DNA of 64,000 nucleotides from an uncultured bacterium (GTDB lineage: Bacteria > Patescibacteriota > Gracilibacteria > Absconditabacterales > Absconditicoccaceae): contig CALMTC010000011.1 of the NCBI GenBank assembly GCA_937872535.1, positions 162,943-226,942 on the forward strand. The letters run 5' to 3'. Shown here one piece after another: positions 50,106 through 61,089 of this stretch; position 1 is the first letter of the stretch, and every line of letters begins with the position of its first letter. The notes below the pieces were generated by a model. It did not search any database. It was not told where the DNA came from and was given only the letters and a program-made list of their open reading frames with translations. The translations under genes were made by a program, and so were the position numbers.

Positions 50106-51776
50106 TTATGCTAAAAAATCAGGTGTCTGAATGGCGGATAACACCGCTTCGTATAAACTGTTTCCTGCGGTTCGAAATCCTTTTTCTTTGGTATACATCA
50201 ACTTATCCCCGAAGAGAATACCCATCAGCATCTTTTTGAGTTCGACGTTCGACATTTCCCAAACCGATTTGGGTCACATGTAGATGTTCTTTGCCTGAAC
50301 CAAAAGTTCTTTTAACTCCTGATCGGTGATTTTTTCTTTGTCATCGAGTTGATGTTGGACAGTTTCTTTCTCAACACGGAGAAGTTCCCACTCGGCTTCC
50401 ATCTCTTCAATAAGATGAATATTATCCGTTTTCAATATAGTTCTGCGTATTTGAGTCATATCTTTTTGCATTTTTTCAACTGATAGTCTTTTTTCTCCAT
50501 CCAATTTTCACTGAAAATCTTTCCTTCAGTCTCGAAGTTTTTTGATCACCTCTTCCATTAAATTCCATACTCATTCATTGATTGCAACTTTTGATAAGAG
50601 AACATCAAATTGTTCGTGGAGCAATTCACGTTTGATTTGGAATCTTTCAGGGTCTTTTGCATTTTGGCATCCATAGTATGGATATTTATCATTACGTCCT
50701 TTTGCTCGATACCCTGTAAGTTTTTTCTGACAATGCCCACAAAACAAAAAGTCCTTTAATGGAAAATCTGGATTATGTTTCAACATAGTCTTTCCGATGA
50801 ATTTGCTTTCGCCTCTTCTTCTGAGGATTTTTTCCACAACATCCATAGTAATCAATGCTTCGTGCTTGGCAGGGATAAGATCATCTAATCATCGTTGAGG
50901 ATGATGGATGTATCCAGCCATAAAATAAAGTCTGTTCAGTGTGAATAAGGTCTCTACGATTGTTTTGTACAATTCTCCTTTAGTATTGTGATGGCTATTG
51001 CTTTGCAAACCCTTGTCTTTCATGTACCTGAAGACAGCAGATTCACTTTCCAATACTCCGTTGGCATACATTTCAAGAGCCTCTTTCACTATCGGTCATT
51101 TCGTTTCGTGGATAACTACGACCGTATTTTTTCAGGCTTTTTCTCTTCTGTAACCAATGGGAGTTCATCAAAATGGTCGGTATCACTCTACCAATCTTGC
51201 TCTCATACCATTCATAGCTTTAACTCTGGTGTTCCTTCTTTCAAATGCCGAGAATGCATATAAGATGTTTTCTTGCAACATTCATGCACTTGTGTTGTAA
51301 TCCACGGGATACATCACATAAAGAATCTCTACCCCCGCTTCTCTGATTTTGTTTGTCATGACAAGTGTCTCTGCCATGTTGTCGTTTCTTGAGATTCTTG
51401 AACCATCTACACATACAAAATGTGTAATAATAGGATTGCTGTTCAAGTCAGTCAGTTCATTGATTTTTTCTCCAGGTTTCTTTTTCTTTCTTTCCTTATC
51501 AATCTTTTCAAGCCTCTTTTTTTGCTTCTCCAAGATATCAAGGACTTCATCAAAACCATCACGATCGAATGTCCCTCAGGATACTCAACCATCTTTGATG
51601 ATCTTGTAGATATAGACATCATTCTTTTCGCACCAGTCTTTACACATTGCCTCCTGAGTTTCAATACCGAAACGTTCCTCGGCTTGACGTTTGGTACTCA
51701 CACGACAGTAGATCAGTGCTACCTTTTTTTGAGAGTAGGCATTACTCTTGTTTTGGAAGGGATTTTTGTTATACAT
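50106..51776 (-). CDS. Large serine recombinase (integrase)
   Basis: The product has 556 residues. ALIYCRVSTKRQ holds the catalytic serine of the resolvase domain; VCVDGSRISRND and FSAFERRNTRVKAM are its further motifs. The recombinase domain includes GGTPIGYRR, and a zinc ribbon CGHCQKKL..YYGCQNA follows, then a coiled coil and a C-terminal part. This matches phage integrases of the large serine type, which join attP and attB without a tRNA target requirement. Four TGA codons read as glycine. The ATG at 51776 precedes the catalytic domain by 18 residues. Confidence 0.9.
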
Positions 51777-51880
51777 GGGTTGTAATGAAAAAATAAAATA
51801 CCTTGTAGGTGTTCCCAAATACCAATCAAGGTCGAGGTCGTGTTTCTTTCACAAACCGACCTTTTTTGGTATAACGAATT

Positions 51881-52144
51881 TTACTTCAATTTTCAAGCCA
51901 GAAATTGCTCAATTAAGTAACTTCATACGTGTTCGCAAAATTGAATCAATTGGTCAACCTGGTCATCGCTCATAGATAAAGGTTCCTTTGAAGATAACAA
52001 AAAACGCCTAGCATCATCGATGGATACTAGACGTTTTTTTTTCACTGACTGACAAGAGGTCATCAATCCGTTCATAGTGTGTTTCTCGTTACGCTTTTTG
52101 TTTGTTGCATGGGCGATATGTAAGGAAGATAAAAGCGATACCAT
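51881..52144 (-). CDS. Small provirus protein, unknown
   Basis: The product has 87 residues. The centre reads KKKRLVSIDDARRFLLSSKE, then DDQVDQLIQFCEHV, read through a TGA to GSYLIEQFLAGKLK. It has a helix-turn-helix-sized helical middle and could be a small DNA-binding or recombination-directionality protein. That is a guess from location next to the integrase. Confidence 0.45.
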
Positions 52145-52234
52145 CTTTCCGATAACATTCTCACTAAGATGTAATTATTTTCTTGGGAAATTCATTTGCA
52201 AAAAATGAAATAATGCTAACTAAACATTCTTGAC

Positions 52235-52262
52235 TTGAAAAATAAAAAATAATCCGTATATA
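52235..52262 (+). promoter_or_regulatory. Promoter of the rightward provirus genes
   Basis: TTGAAA and TATATA spaced by 16 bases, 19 bases upstream of the structured leader. Confidence 0.6.
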
Positions 52263-52280
52263 GTAGCCAATCTGGAAGGA

Positions 52281-52343
52281 AAAGAGCGTTTGTGGACACT
52301 CGATGCAGTATTGCATTGTGTGTTGGCTGACGCTCTTTTTTAG
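52281..52343 (+). ncRNA. Structured leader RNA or early terminator
   Basis: AAGAGCGT at the 5' side pairs with ACGCTCTT at the 3' side, with inner pairing ACAC..GATGCA/TGCATTGTGTGT, followed by six T. It starts about 13 bases after the promoter start site, so the transcript would be mostly this hairpin unless termination is overcome. The ATG of the next gene follows at 52361. Confidence 0.55.
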
Positions 52344-52360
52344 TTCTTCCAAAAACAGCC

Positions 52361-52792
52361 ATGCCAACAAAAAGAGGAAGGAAACCAGTCAATGGTTACA
52401 TTACTCATTACAAAATGTACAAAGATGCTTTTCATCATCTCCTCAAGTACATCCACGAAAAAAATCTCCCCAGCCTATACACCAAAGGTAAGATTCATTT
52501 CTGAATTCATGAACACGATATTATACTTTCTTATATCCTCGATAGTCTCAAGGTTGAGACCACAATAAAAATCGATCTCTCTGATCGTAGACACTGTGAT
52601 GAACTGAATAGAGCTATTCAGGATTTTTTCATTGAAACACGATATTTGTATGAACGAGATGGGACTGCTACCAAGAATCAAGATCTCGCAAAGATTCACT
52701 GAGTTTCTCCACAAGCAATGAAGGTAACCCTTCAAAACATCAAAGACAAGATGAGCAAATTCCGTAACCGTCTGTGATATCAGTCAGAATAA
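52361..52792 (+). CDS. HTH-containing provirus regulator (putative)
   Basis: The product has 143 residues. The N-terminus is a basic TKRGRKPVNGY, an AT-hook-like stretch. The C-terminal TKNQDLAKIHGVSPQAMKVTLQNIKDKM looks like a sigma-region-4-type helix-turn-helix. It follows a terminator-like leader, so it may regulate or be regulated at that site. Confidence 0.5.
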
Positions 52793-52828
52793 TTTTTTTG
52801 TCAGATTTTTATTATTTTTTCCTATCTC

Positions 52829-54034
52829 ATGAAAATTATTAACCTACCAGTGGATCAATTGATCCCGTATGAGTTCAATAACAAAATCCATCCTGAAGAT
52901 CAGATCAATAAAATTGCAAATAGTATTCAGGAGTGTTGATTTAGATCTCCTATTCTCATTGACGAGAACAATGTCATCCTTGCAGGACACGGGAGACTGC
53001 TCGGAGCGAAGAAGCTCTGATTAAAAGAAGTACCCGTGATCCAATTTACCGATCTCACCGAGCTACAAAAAAAGAAGTATCGTATCTTGGATAACAAACT
53101 CGCAGATCTTGCTGAGTGGAATATCGAAAACTTGAAGATTGAACTTGCAGAAATAGATGATGCTGATCTTACTGGTTTGTTTGATGATCTTGATTTGTGA
53201 TTGGATGAGGTGCTGGATGTTGATGACGAAAAAGAAGATAACATCCCTGCTGTTCCCGAAACTCCTCGAGTACAACTAGGAGACGTTTTTGAATTAGGAA
53301 GTCATAGATTGATTTGTGGTGATGCTACCAACTTGGAAACCGTAGAACAACTCATGGATGGTCAGCAAGCAGACCTTGTGATCACTGACCCACCCTACAA
53401 CGTTAACTATGAATGAAGCAGTGGAATGAAAATCCAAAACGATGATATGTCGAATGCTGATTTTTACCAATTCTTATATGACGTGTATACGAATATGTGT
53501 ACCGTCCAAAAAGACGGCTGATCAATTTATGTTTTCCATGCTGATACCGAAGGAGAAAATTTCAGAAAAGCGATGGTCAATGCAGGATACAAACTTTCTC
53601 AATGTTTGATTCGAGTAAAAAACTCCTTGGTGATGGGAAGACAAGACTATCATTGGAAACATGAACCTATTTTGTATGGATGGAAAAAGAATGGAGCCCA
53701 TCAATGGTATTCTGATAGATCACAAACAACAGTCTGGAACTTTGATAAGCCACTCAAGAATGATATTCATCCTACGATGAAACCGATCGAGATCATTGTG
53801 TATGCTCTTAATAATTCGAGCAAGAAATGAGAGCTTGTGCTTGATCTGTTTGGTGGTTCATGAAGCACATTGATTGCATGTGAAAAGACAGCAAGGAAAT
53901 GTTGTACGATGGAGCTTGATCCTAAGTATACACAAGTCATTATTCAAAGATATTATGAGTATACGAAAGGTAAAAAAACTATTTCGTGTCTCAATCGTAA
54001 GATCAAACTCAAGGATCATTTATCCTTATCATAG
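52829..54034 (+). CDS. ParB-like nuclease domain fused to DNA methyltransferase
   Basis: The product has 401 residues. The first 110 residues have LIPYEFNNKIHPEDQINKIANSI and VILAGHGRLLGAKKLGL, the ParB N-terminal domain. Residues from about 150 have ELGSHRLICGDAT, the catalytic TDPPYNV (DPPY) and LDLFGGSGSTLIACE, a beta-class N6-adenine or N4-cytosine methyltransferase. This fusion is common in phages. TGA supplies the glycine between FGGS and ST. Confidence 0.88.
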
Positions 54035-54042
54035 TTCTCCCT

Positions 54043-54537
54043 ATGAAATATAATCGACCAAAACTTAAGATACAGTACTTAGAGTGAGACTATCTCACTA
54101 TTTTGGAATTTTACAAACAGCACCTAATCAGTACTAAAACAGTACCTAAAAATATCAGCACCATAAAAGTGCTTCCATGACAACGAAAGAAGATGACAAA
54201 AGGTCGATCGGATGAAAAACAACTCATCCAAAAGAAAGTAGAGCAACTGGTGGAAGAGGCAAAAGCATCTATTCAGGAGAAACTCAAACAAGATGCCCAG
54301 CAACAATTGGAAGTCGATGTGCATGAGCTGATCAAACAAAAGAAAGCTCTCTTTATTTTGATTAACAAAAAGATCGTTCATCTTGCAAAACATAATCCAC
54401 AAGACATTCTCGCCAGGGAGCTCGACATCTTGTTGAATATGGTCAAGAGAGAACTTGGTGAGCCAACCTCTCTCACCAAAAATCACAACATAGAGGAAAA
54501 GGCATTTATTCCCTCAGAGGATGAACTGGATGAGTAG
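54043..54537 (+). CDS. Putative terminase small subunit
   Basis: The product has 164 residues. The N-terminal part YLTILEFYKQHLISTKTVPK may be a helix-turn-helix; the rest is helical and Gln/Lys-rich, with one coiled coil. Its position just before the large terminase and the 8-base overlap support the call. Sequence similarity alone is weak. Confidence 0.55.
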
Positions 54538-56026
54538 TCCAAAGATACTCTCGAAATCCTGGCGTATGTCTCACCTCTATAAAATTGTTGATAAGGACTC
54601 AAGAACGATTACTTTCAAAAGAAATCAAGCACAAGAAAAACTGACTGCATACATGAAAGAACTCAAAGAAACGTATGGATTTGTCAGACTCATTATTTTG
54701 AAAGCAAGGCAACTTGGAATGACCACGGATAGATTGGTTGATGGTCTGGATGAATGTCTTTTGAAAACGAATCAAAACATAGTTATCACCGCCCACAATA
54801 GAGAGAAGCAGAAGGAAATTTTCCAAAAGGTGAAATACTCATACCAATACGTCCCACAAGCCCTTAAAAACGAAAGAGGTGTGCGATATAAGCCAAAACC
54901 AAAGTATGACAATGTAAATGAGTTATACTTCCCATCCAACAACTCTAAAATACAGGTCTCCTTGGATAGTAGATCAGGAACTCCTACCAAACTTCATATC
55001 ACCGAGCTTGCCTTCAGAACGGATGCCAGGGAGATGATGGCAGGCACACTTCCATCGATGCCAAAGAATAGTGATATCGTTATTGAGACCACTGCTAATG
55101 GTGTTGGTAATTACTTTTATGAGTTGTGGAACAAATACTATGGAAGGGATGATGGAGAGTTCAAGACCATCTTCATTGGTTGGTGGTTTGCTGATGAGTA
55201 CAGCACACCACTGCTTCCTGACGAAAAAATAGTTCTACCTCCTGAATTGAACCACCTCAACCAGTTGTCCCTGACCGACGAACAGAAAAAATGGTATCTT
55301 GGTCAGTATGATATTTTGGGAAGAGATGTGTTTCAAGAATATCCATCAACTCCTGAGGAAGCGTTTTTGACCACATGAGATACCGTCTTCTCGTTACAAA
55401 CGATCAAGAACCTTCCGAAACAACCATTCACCGAAGATGGTAAATATCCAAAGCTCAGAATATACAGACCACCTACTGAGTACTGTTTATATGGTATTGA
55501 TACCGCAGAAGGATGAAAGGACGGAGACAACTCTTCTATCAGCGTCAGGGATATGGATATGAATTTGTTGGCATGTTATTATGCTCCTATCCCACCTGAT
55601 ATGTTGTGTGAGATTATTGATAGGCTTATAGAGCTTTGATACAAAGGGATTATTGGTATTGAAAGAAACAATACCTGATTGAGTACGATCGTGAAAGCCA
55701 AAGATTATGCATGGTACAATATGCTGTATGCTGAAAGAACGATTGATAAAGTGACCAATCAACCCACAAGAAAGATGGGACGACAAACAAACACCAAGAC
55801 CAGACCGTTGATGATTAATGAATACGAAGAAGCTATCAGACGTTGATTTATTGCACAGGTTGATGAAAGACAAAGGACAGAAATGTACTCGTTCATCTAC
55901 AACGAGAAACATAAACCTGAGGCACAACAATGAACTCATGACGATGCAATCATGGCAGATGCTATTTGTTACCAGATGAGAAAGGAACAACTCTACGATA
56001 TGAGCTGGGCATTGAAAGAGAAGTAA
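54530..56026 (+). CDS. Phage terminase large subunit
   Basis: The product has 498 residues. LIILKARQLGMTT is the adapted Walker A, LHITELAF the Walker B region, and IETTANGVGNYFYELWN the coupling motif. YGIDTAEGGKDGDNS begins the RNase-H-like nuclease, which ends with THDDAIMADAICY. It packages DNA into the capsid. TGA at about residue 284 joins ATPase and nuclease halves. Another in-frame ATG at 54521 would add three residues. Confidence 0.9.
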
Positions 56027-56049
56027 TGCTATTGAAAATAAAAGCAGAA

Positions 56050-56457
56050 ATGCATATACATAGTGGCATGACTTATTTCTTAAAATATTCTTTTCTATCT
56101 ATTGTCTGCCTAGTTTACCTTAGCGTAGGTTTTTTTAGTTGACAAATTAGAGGTTTTGTTCACCATGGACTTCCTTTTGATTGAGCTATAAATAGTTGTT
56201 GAACTGAAAATTGTTGCTCAGATAAGCAACATTGTTTACAAGAATGTAATACTAAAGAATACCAATATATTACAAAACATAATAAGAATATACAGGACAT
56301 TGATGGAGACAATCATTATTTTCCATCTTTTGTTTTTCATTCCGCTGTTAATCTAGAAGATCTCTATACATTATTCATAGGAGTAGATTGTACTACTGGT
56401 AGTTTTTATGCATTTGATGCAACAGATTTAGTGGGTATTATAAAACTCACTATATAG
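56050..56457 (+). CDS. Cys-rich membrane-anchored protein, unknown
   Basis: The product has 135 residues. One N-terminal helix (FLSIVCLVYLSVGFFS) is followed by an extracellular-type part with CGTENCCSDKQHCLQEC, at least six cysteines close together. It lies just before the two DsbA-like genes, which could form its disulfides. No family was recognised. Confidence 0.55.
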
Positions 56458-56476
56458 GATAATAAAAAAACTTTTT

Positions 56477-56508
56477 AAGCATAGCATAGTATGAGTATGC
56501 ATTTTTTT
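56477..56508 (+). terminator. Terminator after the Cys-rich gene
   Basis: GCATA..TATGC hairpin followed by seven T. Confidence 0.6.
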
Positions 56509-56526
56509 ATTATTTCTTATTTCACA

Positions 56527-57417
56527 ATGCAAATGACATCAAAACAACATATGCAACAAGTAATTATCTTTTTTGTAGTAGTTATCACTATTGTCTGCTG
56601 ATTTATGTATTTCCAAGCAAACAGAATTATTGCTCAAATACAAACAAATGAATCTCAAAAAGTATGATGAGAAGAGAATTATAAGATGATTCAACAAATT
56701 TATAACTCTGATGGATTTAAACAACAACAAAAAGCAAGCATTCAACAAGCTCTTAGTCAAATGAATGGACAAGGTACACAACCCAATCAGCCTACTGCAA
56801 ACAACCAACCAACACCATCAAACCAATGAGCAGAAGAAACTAGTATCAAAAAATTGTCTCTTGATCAATTAAAGAAAATAAAAGATGATGCATATATACT
56901 TGGAAACAAGGATGCAAAAGTATTGATCCTAGAGTATAGTGATTTACAATGTCCTTTTTGTAAAAGACATTTTGAGAGTAAAACACTTGAAACTATTGTG
57001 AGCAAATATCAGTGACAAGTTTCAAAAGCAATGAGACAATTCCCACTCTCATTTCATCCGTATGCACAAAAAGCAGGAGAAGGAGCAGAATGTTTTGCTC
57101 AGTGAGATGCAGAAAAATACTTTACATTTGTAGGAGCTATCTTTGCTAAAGATTTGAATACAAATGGTAATGACCAAGTAATCTATGAAGTTAACAAACA
57201 ATTATGATGAAATGAATCATCATTTAAAACATGTGTAGAAAGTTGAAAAAACTCTCAAAGAATTAAAGATCAAATGGCTGAATGATCAACATTGTTTGGT
57301 ATTTCTTGAACTCCTGGTAACGTGATTATCAATACCGAGAATGGAGAATATGTTGTGTTAGCATGAGCATATCCAGCAGGTGACTTTGAAAAGATCATCG
57401 ATCAATTCTTGAAATAA
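56527..57417 (+). CDS. DsbA-like thiol-disulfide oxidoreductase, membrane-anchored
   Basis: The product has 296 residues. One N-terminal helix ([18 protein letters not shown]), a Gln/Asn/Pro-rich linker, and then a DsbA-type thioredoxin domain with [15 protein letters not shown] (CPFC active site) and the cis-proline FGISGTPGN. It would form or isomerise disulfides outside the membrane. Ten or more TGA glycines. It lies inside the phage structural region, between terminase and portal. Confidence 0.8.
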
Positions 57418-57445
57418 ATTAGTTTTTTATATAATAATTTATCCA

Positions 57446-58612
57446 ATGAGTACACAAAGCAAAAACAAGGAAACAATACCTAGAAAATATTCATACACTC
57501 AACGAATTGGATGAATTGCTGTTATTGGAATAGTGAGTTATTTTATAGTATCCAATGTATTACCAAAGGAAAATCCTTTTACTGTAAGAGTTGATGATTA
57601 CGTAAAGTGAGACACAAATGCAAAAGTAACTCTTATTGAGTATCTTGATTTTGAGTGCGAAGCATGTAGAGCATATTATCCCATAGTCAAAGAAATAGCA
57701 AATGAGTTCTCTGGTGACCTACAAGTAGTTGCTCGTTATTTTCCTTTGGATGGTCATAAAAATTCTATGACTGCAGCTAGAGCGGTAGAAGCTGCAGCAA
57801 GACAGGGTAGATTTTGGGAAATGCATAATATATTGTTTGAAACACAGAGTGATTGGTGAGAGAAAAGCCAGTCAGATCAAGAATTATTTACAGCATATGC
57901 CCAAACGCTTGGTCTAAATATGGAGCAATATAAAAAAGATATTGTATCGAGTGAAACGCAAAAGAGAATTAATAAAAATAAAAAAGAAGCACCATGATTA
58001 TGAGTAAATGGCACACCATCATTCTTTCTCAATGGTCAAAAAATTCAAAATCCAAAAAGCCTAGATGAGTTTAGAACACTTATTAGAGCAGAAATACTCA
58101 AAAATCCAAAAATAAGTAGAGGTGAAAAGACTCATGAACATGCAGATTATAAAGTATTTATCAACAATAAAGAATTAAGTTTTAGTGATAATCGCTATCA
58201 ATCCACCACAGGCAAGGAGCTTAATGAAGCTCAACATTTGCACGACAATAATGGAAATAATATACATAAACATCTTACCAAAAATACTATCCCTAACTTC
58301 TTTGAGTCGTTGGGGATTCTCATTACAGCAGATTGTATACAACTAGATAACGGAGAGAAATATTGTTCAGATACAACAAATTCATTGAAATTTTTTGTAA
58401 ATAACAAAGCAAGAAGCAAAGAAGATTTTATGGTATATGAATTTAAGGACTTGGATCGCATACTTATTAGTTATGGTTCAGAAAATAAAGAAGAAATACA
58501 ACAACAACTTAATGCAGTGACCGACATTTCTTGTAAATACTCAGATAAATGTCCTGAAAGAGGTAAGCCACCAACAGAGAATTGTGCTGTGTGATTAGGT
58601 GGTGATTGTTAA
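57446..58612 (+). CDS. DsbA-like oxidoreductase with a His-rich C-terminal domain
   Basis: The product has 388 residues. One helix near the N-terminus (GIAVIGIVSYFIVSNVL) and a thioredoxin domain with LDFECEACRAYYP (CEAC) and LGVNGTPSFFLNG. From about residue 215 a second domain starts with THEHADYKVFINN and LHDNNGNNIHKHL, with conserved-looking histidines and FFESLGI. From memory, this pairing occurs in CPR and some archaeal proteins. The histidines could bind a metal. The end is Cys-rich (DISCKYSDKC..CAVGLGGDC). Confidence 0.75.
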
Positions 58613-58733
58613 CCTACTTTACACAAAAAATGACACAATACCTCAACCAGTTGGTTGTTCCATTAATCAAGAGTGCTGAGGGAAAACTACTATCCAAGAT
58701 GTAGCTCAGCAGTTGAAAGAACTAACAGAATAG
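58602..58733 (+). CDS. Small Cys-containing ORF overlapping the DsbA-like gene
   Basis: A GTG start at 58602 gives 43 residues (..PVGCSINQECGGKTTIQDV..) ending at TAG. It overlaps the previous gene by 11 bases. The two cysteines fit the disulfide theme, but it may be a chance ORF. Confidence 0.3.
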
Positions 58734-58758
58734 ATTGATATTTTATCAAAACCATTAA

Positions 58759-58789
58759 AAGCAGTGAAATTTTACTCACTGCTTTTTTT
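58759..58789 (+). terminator. Terminator before the portal gene
   Basis: AAGCAGTGA-AATTTTAC-TCACTGCTT hairpin followed by T run; the portal ATG follows directly. Confidence 0.8.
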
Positions 58790-58793
58790 GTCG

Positions 58794-60260
58794 ATGCAAC
58801 AAAAGATCACACTCGATAGTATCATCACCAAAGAGGTCTCCAGAAGATCAAAGTTTCAAAAGATCTATGAGAACGAAGCGAGCCATTTTGTATTGGGAAC
58901 ATACAAAGCAAACGTCTTCAACATCAAATCCTATTTGACAGATAAACAAGAGAAGGACGAATACTTGTATCTTACCGTCAATCTTCTTTCGTTGATGGCA
59001 AATACGACTGCTGACTATCTGATTGGTGATGGGATTGAAGTTTCCATTGATAACGAACAAGCTCAAAAGAAATGGAGCGAGATTGCTCATGCAAACAACT
59101 TTGATCAGTTGGTGTACAACATCGCTTTGATGAATGGTATCTATGGATATGCAATCTTGAGAGCAAGAAAAGATCAAGACCAAGAAATAGTCCTCGAAGA
59201 GATACCATACGATTACTACTATCCACAGGTTGAAGGATTGTTTTTGGGAGAAGAACCGAGAGTCATTTACTTGATCAGTAAAGTCAATGAAACGGTCAAC
59301 ACACAAGTGCAATCCAAAGCAAAGATACAATCCTACACCAAACTGGATAACGGGAAGCGACTGATTGAATATGGGTTATTCAAAGTCTCTCTCGATGGCA
59401 GTCAGTACACCCTAGAGCAAGAACTTGCTCCTGCTGAGGAGTTAGATTTTCTGAATATCTACCGTTTTGATAACAGAAAAACATCCAATAAATATTTGTG
59501 AATCAGTGATTATTGTGATGTGCTTGATCTCCTGGAAGAGGTCAACGATAGGTTCACACAAATATCAGTGCAGTTTATTAAACATCTCAACAGCAAACTT
59601 TCTCTTCCTGAATGAGTGTCTGCGTTGCTCCAAAACAAAGAAAAGAAAATTCAAAACTTAGAAGTTTTTGTACATAGACCAGGAGAACAGCCAGCTCAGT
59701 ACATCGAAAATCACAACTCCCTTATTCCTGAAGCTCAGAATTACATTGATAAAGTCCTAAAGTTGATTGGTGCAATCACTCAAATCCCTATCTCCTTCTT
59801 TTGATTTGAAGAGGCAGGAGGTGCGGAGAAGGTAGAGGCATTGAGAATCAGACTGACAAAGTTTCTGAAAAAAATCCAAAGGAAACAAAAAATCTTAGAG
59901 TTGATGCTTATCAAATTAGTCAAGCAAACACTGACCTTTGCAGGTATTGAAGGAGAATTCACTGTGGATATTAAATTCTCCGATGCGATGCTCAAAGACC
60001 TGCAACAAAATACACAGATGTATATTGATCTGTACAATACCTCTCTTGTTTCTCAACATACCGCCATCGCAAATATCTTCAATCGGGATGATGAGATGGT
60101 CAAGAAAGAACTCAAACGCATCAATGATGAGCAAGACGAAAAATTAAAGAAACAACAAGCTTTATCTCCTTCTTCTGATACCAATGGCAATAATTGATCC
60201 AAACAAAAGCAACCAGGAATTAAGAACGGTTCTGATACTCCTGCTCCTGACAAACAATAA
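58794..60260 (+). CDS. Phage portal protein
   Basis: The product has 488 residues. YLTVNLLSLMANTTADYLIGDG, later EIPYDYYYPQVEG, and IGAITQIPISFFGFEEAGGA, where portals have an IPxxxFG motif near the tunnel helix, fit the SPP1/SU10-type portal. It lies between terminase and scaffold as expected. Two internal TGA glycines join it into one chain. The C-terminal tail is polar. ATG at 58794 follows a terminator; an in-frame ATG at 58764 lies within the hairpin. Confidence 0.8.
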
Positions 60261-60417
60261 AGAATTCTGGTGGAAGCTCTGCAGAGTTCTTTTGTTGGTT
60301 TGTATCATAATCTTCTGTATCAGCTCTTCGTTTATCCTTCCACGGTTTCTCTTTTTTTCACTCTAATAGGTTGATTTTTTATGGACGTGAGTATTGTGCA
60401 TCATAGTTTTATTTTCT
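60261..60417. other. Short non-coding spacer with a hairpin
   Basis: AAGAATTCTG pairs with CAGAGTTCTT at 60259-60294 with mismatches, followed by TT. No gene was seen in the spacer. Confidence 0.35.
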
Positions 60418-61062
60418 ATGATCAAATCTCTCATGCCAGATGATGTAAAACCAAACGGTACAGGTGCCGATACAACCTGAAACCCAGCTCCAGCAAGTGA
60501 CACCCCACCTGCATGATGAGCTGATATCAAAACAGATCCAAAGGGTGATACCAATCCAAACGAAACTGTCCCTTCTTGGAGACTCAAAGAAGAAGCGGAC
60601 AAACGTAGAGAGTTGGAAACAAAGCTCAAAGATTACGAAACCAAAGAAACGGAAAGAGAAAAGAAAAATCTCGAGAAACAAGGTAAGTATAAAGAGCTTC
60701 TTGATACTGCCAACAAAGAAGTCGAAACACTGACTGCTAAAGTTGGTGTGATTACCGAATACGACACTGCTATTACAGGTGTTGTCGATGCTGAACTTGC
60801 AACGATCAAAGCAACTGTTGGTGATGAGAAGTTCGAAAAGATAGCTACATTGCTCAATATCAATGCACTGACCGCATTGCAAAAACTCCAAATTTTACCC
60901 AAACTCAAAGAACTTGTCGGTGAATTTGGAGAAAAGAAACCTGACCCGAAAGGTGGTCATAGTATCCCTCAGCATGATACGACTGCCTATGATAAAGCAA
61001 AAGGATCGGGTGACTTCAATGGCATGCTTGGTTCAATCATCGAGTGAGTACTGAAAAAATAA
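60418..61062 (+). CDS. Putative capsid scaffold protein
   Basis: The product has 214 residues. A low-complexity Pro/Asp/Gly N-terminus, a long coiled coil (LKEEADKRRELETKLKDYE..) and a helical C-terminus fit scaffold proteins, which help build the procapsid. Placement directly before the capsid gene supports this. Six or more TGA glycines. ATG at 60433 is an alternative start. Confidence 0.65.
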
Positions 61063-61089
61063 TATTTTTACTTTTTGATAGTTTATCCT

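Noticed and set aside
50274..51818. Serine recombinase read as six separate small genes
   Set aside because: All pieces are in one frame separated only by TGA, and together give a normal-length integrase.
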